The translations under genes and the position numbers were made by a program. The notes beneath the pieces were generated by a model. The model was not told the origin of the DNA. It worked only from the letters and a program-made list of their open reading frames with translations, and made no database searches. DNA of 14,626 nucleotides from JBDKTH01 sp964558295 (lineage in GTDB: Bacteria; Planctomycetota; Planctomycetia; Pirellulales; Thermoguttaceae). Location: NCBI GenBank assembly GCA_964558295.1, contig CAZLDQ010000146.1:1-14626 (forward strand), given 5' to 3'. Of this stretch, positions 6,368-12,572 are shown in pieces. Numbering within the stretch: the first letter of the stretch is position 1; every line of letters starts with the position of its first letter.

Positions 6368-7501
6368 ATGCCTTTCCGCCGACTTCTTACGTTGTTTGGA
6401 ATGATGGCGGCGATTGCGACGGTGACGGCGCGAGTGTCGGCCGGCGATCCGGCGCTTCCCGACGCCAAGCCGGTCCCCGACATGCAGGTGCTCCCATTGC
6501 CCTACGACCAGGCTTCGTTCGAGCACTTGGGACGGGAATTGACGCGGTATCACTTCGGCGAGAGGTTGCGCCGACCGTTCTGGTATCCGATCGTCGGCCC
6601 GGAGGGGCGTTCGCTGACGCGGATGGGCAAACCGGACGACCCGGCCCGTTCGGTGACACCTAGCGTTCAACCGACCGACCCGACCCAGCCGGGCGAACCC
6701 TTGGGACACAGTCATCAGAACTCGGTTTGGATCTCGCACAAGGACGTGGGCGGGGTTGATTTCTGGCGTGACAGCGGGCCGATCGCCGGGCAGATCGTCC
6801 ACCAACCGGTTAAAGATGGCCTGGAATATGTTGACGGTCCGGGAGCCGCGTCGATGCTCTCGGTGAACGCTTGGAACGATCCCCAGGGGCGGACCTTGAT
6901 GGTCGATCGGCGACGAGCCACGGTGACGCCCTGTGCCGATGGCTCCTGGCGTCTGACGCTCGACTTGCAGTTGGAGGCCCCGAAGGACGGCGAGGGAAAG
7001 GTGACCCTGGGAAAGACGCCCTTCGGGCTGATCGGCGTGCGGATGGCGAAGACGATCGGCGTCAAGGACGGGGGCGGGCGGATTCTCAACAGCGAGGGGC
7101 AGCGGAACGAGGCCGAGGCCTTCCGCAAGCCGGCCCGTTGGGTCGACTACAGTGGCCCGATCACACGCCAACATTCGGCCGGCATCACGCTCATGGATCA
7201 TCCGCAGAACCCGGGGCATCCCACGCCGTTTCACGTGCGCGACGACGGGTGGATGGGGATCTGCCTGACGCTCAACGAGGCGATCACGATCACACGCGAC
7301 AAGCCGTTGCGTCTGCGCTATGGCCTCTGGATTCACTCGGAGGTGCCGGATGCCGAGAAACTTGACGGACAATGGCAGGTCTTTGCCAAGGAGCCGCCGG
7401 CTACGCTGGAGGTGCAAACGGAGAAGAAGTCACCTGTGAAGAAGAAACCGGCGGACGAGAAGACCGGGCCTGCGGCAAAGGACCTGGGAACCGGGAACTA
7501 G
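6368..7501 (+). CDS. DUF6807 (PmoA-like) family secreted protein
   Basis: The product is 377 residues. Residues 1-25 form a Sec signal peptide (MPFRRLLTLFGMMAAIATV, cut near VSA). The family hallmark HSHQNSVWISHKDVGGVDFW occurs near residues 117-136. Later family-like segments are PFGLIGVRMAKT, ARWVDYSGP and DHPQNPGHPTPFHVRDDGWMG. Databases name this family PmoA-like, but it has no established methane oxygenase function, and in planctomycetes and Bacteroidetes it accompanies sugar oxidoreductases and hydrolases. The conserved His and Asp residues suggest a beta-sandwich binding or cleaving carbohydrate, which is inference. The last 40 residues are Lys-rich and low complexity (EKKSPVKKKPADEK) and look like a disordered tail. 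It lies between two paralogous oxidoreductases, probably as part of their operon. Confidence 0.88.
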   Translation: MPFRRLLTLFGMMAAIATVTARVSAGDPALPDAKPVPDMQVLPLPYDQASFEHLGRELTRYHFGERLRRPFWYPIVGPEGRSLTRMGKPDDPARSVTPSVQPTDPTQPGEPLGHSHQNSVWISHKDVGGVDFWRDSGPIAGQIVHQPVKDGLEYVDGPGAASMLSVNAWNDPQGRTLMVDRRRATVTPCADGSWRLTLDLQLEAPKDGEGKVTLGKTPFGLIGVRMAKTIGVKDGGGRILNSEGQRNEAEAFRKPARWVDYSGPITRQHSAGITLMDHPQNPGHPTPFHVRDDGWMGICLTLNEAITITRDKPLRLRYGLWIHSEVPDAEKLDGQWQVFAKEPPATLEVQTEKKSPVKKKPADEKTGPAAKDLGTGN

Positions 7502-7550
7502 ACGACCAATCCACGTCGAGCGAACAACGAGCACATTACGGGAGTCGACG

Positions 7551-8864
7551 ATGTCTCACCAGACGCGACGAGGTTTTTTGCGGCAGATGGCCGGCGGCAC
7601 GGCCGCCCTGGCTGTCGGTGCGTTTGCGGCTCCCGCGGTTCAAGCCCGAGGGGCCAACGAGCAATTCGTCGTCGGCATGATCGGTTCGTCGGGCCGGGGG
7701 CTCGACGTGGGCAAGGCGATGAAGCAGGTAGGGGCTCGAATCGCCTATGTCTGTGATCCCGATCGAAACCGCCTGCAACGCGCTAAGGACGTCCTCGGGG
7801 CCGACCAAGCGGTCACCGATTTGCGGAGGATTCTCGACGACCCAGCGGTTACGGCTGTGGCAATCACCGCACCGAACCACTGGCACGCACCGGCGGCGAT
7901 TCTTGCCTGTGCGGCCGGCAAGCACGTCTACGTGGAAAAACCCGCCTCGCACAATATCGTCGAAGGTCGGAAGATGATCGAGGCTGCGCGGCGCACCGGG
8001 ATGGTGATGCAGGTGGGGTCGCAGATCCGCGGGACGAAGGTGTTTCAAGAAGGAATCGCGATGGTCCACGAGGGGGCGATTGGCAAAGTGCTCGTCGCCA
8101 AGACCTGGGTCAGTCGGAAACGGCCGGACATCGGTCACTGCCAGCCGTCGGCGCCCCCGGCCGAATTGGACTACGATCTCTGGGTCGGCCCCGCGCCGAT
8201 GATTCCCTACCAGAAGAATCTTCTCCACTACAACTGGCACTGGTGGTACAACTTCGGCAATGGCGACGCGGGGAGCCGGGGGGTGCACCAGTTGGACATC
8301 GCGCTGTGGGGGATGGGCCTGAAGACGCATCCCACGCGAATCTCCGGGTTCGGGGAGAAACTCTACTTCGACGACGACAAGCAGTATCCCGACACACACT
8401 ATGTGACGTTCGAATATCCGGGGGACGGCGCGTTCGGCTCGAAGCGGCTGATCGTCTACGAGCAGCGGCTCTGGACGCCTTATTGGGGACAAATCGACTG
8501 CGAAGACGGATGCACGTTCTACGGCGACCAGGGGTATATGACGTTCGACATGCACCAGGGCTGGAAGCTATTTGGGGCGAAGAACAAGCTGCTCAAAGAA
8601 GGCAAAGCGTATTTCGACACCGCCGAGCATTGTGCCGACTTTTTCGACGCGATTCGCAACGGACGGCGGCCGAGCGCCGACATCGAGATTGGCCACTTGT
8701 CGGCCGCGTTGCCCCATTTGACCAATATCCTGGCCCGGACCGGTGGCCAAGCATTGACCTTCGACCCGCTGGCCGAGCGGTTTGTCGACGCGCCGCAGGC
8801 GGACGCGCTGCTCGGTCGTGAGTATCGCGAAGGACATTGGGCCGCCTTGGCGCCGCGGGCGTAA
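7551..8864 (+). CDS. Gfo/Idh/MocA family oxidoreductase 3 (Tat-exported)
   Basis: The product is 437 residues. MSHQTRRGFLRQMAGG is a twin-arginine leader, with cleavage likely at PAVQA before RGANE (about residue 35). The dinucleotide-binding motif is MIGSSGRG. The catalytic lysine is K130 in E129-K130-P131. The second catalytic-type motif is GVHQLDIA, with H246 and D249, after an aromatic WHWWYNFGNGDAGSRG block. FGEKLYFDDDKQYPDTHYVTFEY and the end REGHWAALAPRA are shared with oxidoreductase 2. Exported members of this superfamily, such as Zymomonas glucose-fructose oxidoreductase, carry a tightly bound NADP, and the same may hold here. GGGAG six bases upstream supports ATG 7551. The substrate is unknown, probably a sugar unit or glycoside. 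The PEP-CTERM gene follows after 21 bases. Confidence 0.92.
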   Translation: MSHQTRRGFLRQMAGGTAALAVGAFAAPAVQARGANEQFVVGMIGSSGRGLDVGKAMKQVGARIAYVCDPDRNRLQRAKDVLGADQAVTDLRRILDDPAVTAVAITAPNHWHAPAAILACAAGKHVYVEKPASHNIVEGRKMIEAARRTGMVMQVGSQIRGTKVFQEGIAMVHEGAIGKVLVAKTWVSRKRPDIGHCQPSAPPAELDYDLWVGPAPMIPYQKNLLHYNWHWWYNFGNGDAGSRGVHQLDIALWGMGLKTHPTRISGFGEKLYFDDDKQYPDTHYVTFEYPGDGAFGSKRLIVYEQRLWTPYWGQIDCEDGCTFYGDQGYMTFDMHQGWKLFGAKNKLLKEGKAYFDTAEHCADFFDAIRNGRRPSADIEIGHLSAALPHLTNILARTGGQALTFDPLAERFVDAPQADALLGREYREGHWAALAPRA

Positions 8865-8885
8865 CGTTTGAGAGGAAGATGCACC

Positions 8886-9579
8886 ATGAAACACATGACG
8901 GCCGTCTTGATTGTCCTGGGTACAATGTGCCTCCCGGGAACCGTGGTGAACGCTGGGTTGATCAACGTCGATTTCGGTCAGCGGGCCCCGTCAGGCCACA
9001 GCGGCAGCTATTCGGGCGCCGCGGTGATCGGTTCCGCCGGCGACACGTGGAACGTCACGCCCGATTTGGCGTCGGGGACGCTGTCGAACCTGGTGGATGC
9101 CGACAACCAGGGAACCGGGGTCTCGATGACTTGGGCTTCCGACAGCGCCTCGGGGGTTACCACCAACTGGTGGAATGCCCTGATGAACGATTATCTGCTC
9201 ATCAACCGAGTTCCTGCGTCGGGGGGTTCCAGCAAGGTCTCCGTGACCCTGTCGGGGATCGAGGCGGGAGTCTATGACCTTTACGTGTACGGCGGCACTT
9301 GCCAGTCGTCCAGCGGAGCGCTTCCCAAAACGATCGAACTTACCGTGGCTGTTGGAGGTTCGACGGTTGGGGCGGTAACGCTTGCGAGTACCTCGCTCGA
9401 ATACGCGTATGTGCTGGGGCAGAACTACGGCGTGATTGAGAACATCACGATTGCCAGTGGCGATGCGTTTAATTTAACAGTTTTGAAGATTTCGGTATAC
9501 TACACGGCCGCATNNNNNNNNNNTGGTGATTGGGGGCGTGCTCGGGTTAGCACCCTGTGCGTGGCGGAAGCGGAAGTGA
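8886..9579 (+). CDS. secreted PEP-CTERM-type protein, interrupted by an assembly gap
   Basis: ATG 8886 follows AGAGGA with suitable spacing. The product starts with a Sec signal peptide (MKHMTAVLIVLGTMCLPGTVVNAG), then INVDFGQRAPSGHSGSYSGAAVIG. This opening is common in secreted PEP-CTERM proteins of planctomycetes and Verrucomicrobia. A Gly/Ser/Thr-rich beta-sandwich domain follows (VSVTLSGIEAGVYDLYVYGG near 120-139). The ten Ns at 9514-9523 fall at the C-terminus. In the frame starting at 9526, the sequence after them reads VIGGVLGLAPCAWRKRK and stops at 9577-9579. A hydrophobic run followed by a basic tail is the end of a PEP-CTERM sorting signal recognised by exosortase. The PEP motif itself would lie in the gap. 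Function is unknown; perhaps a surface-anchored carbohydrate-binding or matrix protein. It is the last gene of the operon. Confidence 0.78.
9514..9523. other. assembly gap (10 N) inside the PEP-CTERM gene
   Basis: This is a placeholder of unknown length. One codon base remains before it (9513) and two after it (9524-9525), so the real gap must be a multiple of three for the PEP-CTERM tail frame to continue. Ten Ns do not satisfy this. The frame that runs straight through the ten Ns ends at 9593 with a polar, unremarkable tail and is artificial. Confidence 0.93.
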
Positions 9580-9684
9580 TCGACCGTCAGTGACTTATCG
9601 GACGGCGGCAAAGCTACGGTTCTCATCGCGACGGGGTCGGCTGTCACCCAGTGATCGTCAAAGCCCCTCAGGAGCCTCTGACTC

Positions 9685-9714
9685 TTGACAATCGAAGTGG
9701 GAGGGAACTATCAT
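9685..9714 (+). promoter_or_regulatory. sigma70-type promoter of the XylR-like regulator
   Basis: A perfect -35 TTGACA (9685-9690) and a -10 TATCAT (9709-9714, 5 of 6) are spaced by 18 bases. Initiation near 9721 gives a leader of about 42 bases. The regulator is therefore likely expressed separately from the upstream operon, although no clear terminator is visible between 9580 and 9684. Only a 5-bp CCGTC/GACGG stem without a T tract occurs there, at 9584-9605. Confidence 0.68.
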
Positions 9715-9762
9715 CGGTCCGTAGAGTCTGGAATAGTCCGCTGACCCATCCCACTTGGCCCG

Positions 9763-10950
9763 ATGAAACGCAGCAGCTCGAAATGCGAACGCTCCGTAGG
9801 GGTTTTTCTTGAGGTTGGTCGCGCGGCGATGCGCAAGGTGGTCAGTGGGATCATGGCGTATGCCCAACAATGCGGCAACTGGAGCCTCTGCATTCCGGAA
9901 ACACGCAGTAGCATTTCGCTGGACAGCATGCTCAACGGGCATTGGGACGGGATGATCGTTGGGTTCGACGATCCGTACGCGCCGCAGCTTCTGCGTTTGC
10001 CGATGCCGCTGGTCGGGGTCGGTGGCGGTGGCGGCTGGTACAATTCTGAGGTGCGCATTCCCTATGTAGGGACCGACAACACGGCTGTGGCCGAACTGGC
10101 CGCCCGGCATTTGCTGGAATGCGGTTTGGTTCATTTTGCCTATTGTGGCTATAGTCCCACGCCGGTCAATGGTTGCTCGCGAGCCCGCGAGCAAGGTTTC
10201 ACGGAGGCGATTGCCCGGGCTGGCTATGCGTGCGCGGTGTTCAATGTGCCCAATACGGCGTCGGACCGCTGGGAGAGCCTGTGCGACAGCCTCGTGACGT
10301 GGCTTTCCAGCTTGCCGCGTCCCGTGGGGCTGATGGCTTGTAACGATGCGCGGGCTCGCCAAATCCTCGAAGCCTGCCGGATGGCCGGCTTGCGCGTGCC
10401 GGAAGACGTGGCGGTGGTCGGGGTCGACAACGAAGAGGCAATTTGCCAGTATACCGTTCCGCCGTTGACCAGCATCGACCAGGGGGCGCAACGGACTGGC
10501 TTTGAGGCCGCCCAATTGTTGGACCAGTGGATGGCCGGCGAGGCAGTGGCTCCTGGGAAACGGGTAATTCAGCCGGCGGGGATCGTCGTGCGTCGGTCGA
10601 CCGAGATCCTTGCGGCCTCGGACAACGAGATCGCCCTCGCCTTGCGTTTCATTCGCGATCATGCCCACGAGTCGATCGGGCTGGACGATGTGGCTAAGGC
10701 CACGGGGTCGACCAATATTACCCTTCGCCGTCGGTTCAAGGCGATGCTTGGTCGCACGGTCCACGAGGAGATTCAACGGGTGCGCATCGAATCGGCCAAG
10801 CAACTGTTGGTTTCCACCGATTGGACGTTTCGACAGATCGCCCGACAAGCGGGCTTCTGCTCAGTGCAACACATGAGCACGCGGATTCGCCAGGCGACGG
10901 GTTATACGCCGCGGGAATACCGCCAACGGTACGCAACGCCCGAGGCGTAG
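9763..10950 (+). CDS. XylR-type AraC family regulator with LacI-like sensor domain
   Basis: The product is 395 residues. Residues about 10-275 resemble the periplasmic-binding-like sensor of LacI/XylR proteins. The opening SVGVFLEVGRAAMRKVVSGI is the usual first strand and helix, followed by WDGMIVGFDDP, YVGTDNTAVAELAARHLLECG, LMACNDARARQILEACR and VPEDVAVVGVDNEEAICQYTVPPLTSID. Residues 287-391 are an AraC DNA-binding domain with helix-turn-helix segments at about 307-329 and 356-380, ending TGYTPREYRQRY. The architecture matches E. coli XylR, which activates xylose genes when it binds the sugar. The second helix-turn-helix has HMSTRIRQ where most relatives have a YFSRVF-like motif. No Shine-Dalgarno sequence precedes ATG 9763, but a stop codon at 9742 leaves no earlier start, and later starts would cut the sensor. 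It probably controls the surrounding sugar genes. Confidence 0.92.
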   Translation: MKRSSSKCERSVGVFLEVGRAAMRKVVSGIMAYAQQCGNWSLCIPETRSSISLDSMLNGHWDGMIVGFDDPYAPQLLRLPMPLVGVGGGGGWYNSEVRIPYVGTDNTAVAELAARHLLECGLVHFAYCGYSPTPVNGCSRAREQGFTEAIARAGYACAVFNVPNTASDRWESLCDSLVTWLSSLPRPVGLMACNDARARQILEACRMAGLRVPEDVAVVGVDNEEAICQYTVPPLTSIDQGAQRTGFEAAQLLDQWMAGEAVAPGKRVIQPAGIVVRRSTEILAASDNEIALALRFIRDHAHESIGLDDVAKATGSTNITLRRRFKAMLGRTVHEEIQRVRIESAKQLLVSTDWTFRQIARQAGFCSVQHMSTRIRQATGYTPREYRQRYATPEA

Positions 10951-11024
10951 CCAATCGCTCACTGGGGAGGGGGGGCAGGATGGCTTGTTCCCCTCGGCAG
11001 GACTAAGCCCGCTCGTCTGTTGAT

Positions 11025-11050
11025 CTTTTCGCGTAACAAAACGCGCAAAG
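11025..11050. repeat. small hairpin between regulator and porin
   Basis: CTTT-T-CGCGT (11025-11034) pairs with ACGCG-C-AAAG (11041-11050) around AACAAA, with the central T/C pair unmatched. It lies about 80 bases upstream of the porin start and 75 beyond the regulator stop. It may be a weak transcript end, as no T tract follows, or a regulatory site for the porin. Confidence 0.3.
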
Positions 11051-11131
11051 AATCTATCTTGTCGTCCTCCCCTAGGCGAACTAGACTCCCGCCCCTGGTG
11101 AAAGCGGATTCCTTACAGGGAGTGGCTCGGC

Positions 11132-12418
11132 GTGCGAGGCATCTTGGTGTGGATTGCACTACTGACGTGTTGGCCTGCGGCCTTGCTGGCCGAGGAGGTC
11201 GGGCCCTCTCCGTCAGCCCCTTCGTCGCCGCCCCTCGATGCTCCGGCAGACGAGGCGGAGAATGTCCAAGCAGAAAAGGAGTCTTCGCTCGACGAGCTTC
11301 GAGCGGACGTGAAGAAGGAGGTGTGGAAGAAGGGGGATTTTTCGATTACTCCCTATGGAATTCTCTACTTCAACACAGTCTATGCCAGCCAGCGGACTTC
11401 GCCCGGGAGTTACACGCTCTTTGTCCATTCGGCCAGTCTGGAACCGGAAAGCGAGTTCGTGGTAGACGCGCGCACGACACGTCTTGGGCTGGACGTGATC
11501 GGGCCGTCGCTCCCCACGTTCCACGGTGCCCAGAGCGGCGGTCGGGTTGAAATCGATTTCCAGAACAGCCTGCTCTCCACGGAAAACCGGGCTACGCTCT
11601 TGTTGCGTCACGCCTATGGGGAGATCAAGAATGAGGAGTTCCGGTTGGTGTTCGGGCAGACGGTGGACGTGATTTCGCCGTTGATGACTGGGACGCTGCA
11701 GTACGGAGCCGGGCGCGATGTGGGCAACATCGGGTATCGCCGGGCACAGCTTCGTGTGGAGCGGTTCTTTGCCCTCTCCGATACGTTCTTGACCACGGCT
11801 CAATTCTCGATCAACCAACAGGTCTTTGAGGATGGCAATACCACGATCAACGGTGAGACGCCGAGTTGGCCGATCCTCGAAGGGCGAATGGGCTGGACCC
11901 TCGGACCACGCGGCAAGGAGGACCTTCCCTGGGTGATCGGCCTCTCGGGACACATCGGCGAGGAACAGGCCGACATCGACGGTGTCGGCTTCAACCAACG
12001 CCACCGGACCTGGTCGGGAAATATCGACCTCGACCTGCCGCTTTCCGACCGCTTCGGGGTGCAGGCCGAGTATTTTGTTGGGGAAAACCTGGGGGCATTT
12101 GTCGGGGGGATTGGCCAGGGCGTTGACCCGACCACGCTGCGACCCATTCGTTCCCGTGGCGGATGGATCATGCTCCGGTATGACTGGACCCCGTCGCTGC
12201 ATACCCGGGTGGGCTACTCCGTCGACGATCCGTGGAATGAGGATATCGTGACCGTGGGGAAAAAGACCTACAATCAAAGTATCTTTGGCAATGTCTCCTA
12301 CGATGTCACCCAGAAGCTCATGGTCGGTCTGGAAGTCAGCTCCTGGAAGACACTCTACCGCGATCTGCTGCCGGGCGAGGCCGTCCGTTGCGAATTCGTG
12401 ATCAAGTACGGCTTCTGA
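11132..12418 (+). CDS. outer-membrane beta-barrel porin (DcaP-like)
   Basis: The product is 428 residues and starts with GTG. A Sec signal peptide (MRGILVWIALLTCWPAALLA) is followed by EEVGP. Residues 22-65 are acidic and proline-rich, then helical (SSLDELRADVKKEVWKKG), a likely periplasmic linker or coiled coil. From about residue 70 the sequence alternates as in beta-strands, opening with ITPYGILYFNTVYA and DARTTRLGLDVIGP, as in DcaP-like porins. Further strands include VEIDFQN, LRHAYGEIK, LVFGQTVDVISP, FGVQAEYFVGEN and IMLRYDWTP. The last residue is phenylalanine (KYGF), the usual signal for outer-membrane assembly. AGGGAG about 9 bases upstream supports GTG 11132, and no better ATG gives a signal peptide. 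Between the regulator and the hydrolase gene, it probably takes up the carbohydrate the locus handles. Confidence 0.85.
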   Translation: MRGILVWIALLTCWPAALLAEEVGPSPSAPSSPPLDAPADEAENVQAEKESSLDELRADVKKEVWKKGDFSITPYGILYFNTVYASQRTSPGSYTLFVHSASLEPESEFVVDARTTRLGLDVIGPSLPTFHGAQSGGRVEIDFQNSLLSTENRATLLLRHAYGEIKNEEFRLVFGQTVDVISPLMTGTLQYGAGRDVGNIGYRRAQLRVERFFALSDTFLTTAQFSINQQVFEDGNTTINGETPSWPILEGRMGWTLGPRGKEDLPWVIGLSGHIGEEQADIDGVGFNQRHRTWSGNIDLDLPLSDRFGVQAEYFVGENLGAFVGGIGQGVDPTTLRPIRSRGGWIMLRYDWTPSLHTRVGYSVDDPWNEDIVTVGKKTYNQSIFGNVSYDVTQKLMVGLEVSSWKTLYRDLLPGEAVRCEFVIKYGF

Positions 12419-12433
12419 ACGCTCGTGATCCGG

Positions 12434-12464
12434 AAGCCTCCCAGAGCCCCAGGGGCTTGCTTTC
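12434..12464 (+). terminator. possible weak terminator after the porin
   Basis: AAGCC (12434-12438) pairs with GGCTT (12454-12458), and CC (12440-12441) with GG (12452-12453) across one bulged T. A short pyrimidine run GCTTTCCC follows. The T tract is poor. It begins 16 bases after the porin stop, which is the expected place. Confidence 0.38.
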
Positions 12465-12486
12465 CCGTGTGGCGGGACGGGGAGGA

Positions 12487-12516
12487 TTGCGTGGGGGGCC
12501 TGCCGGATGCTACGAT
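12487..12516 (+). promoter_or_regulatory. possible promoter of the hydrolase-like gene
   Basis: TTGCGT (12487-12492, 3 of 6) and TACGAT (12511-12516, 4 of 6) are 18 bases apart. Initiation near 12523 would leave a 50-base leader. The boxes are weak, so read-through from the porin is an equally likely source of transcript. Confidence 0.35.
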
Positions 12517-12572
12517 TTCTGGAGAGTCCTGCCCACAGCCGTTCACAAAAGCACCTTCCAGAGATCCCTGCC

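Noticed and set aside
6368..7501. Methane monooxygenase subunit PmoA
   Set aside because: The family name is misleading. The protein is soluble and secreted with no set of membrane helices, and no other pmo gene is nearby.
9524..9596. Continuation of the PEP-CTERM gene in the frame that simply runs across ten Ns, ending after GDWGRARVST
   Set aside because: The N count is arbitrary. Another frame gives a hydrophobic run plus basic tail that fits the protein class far better.
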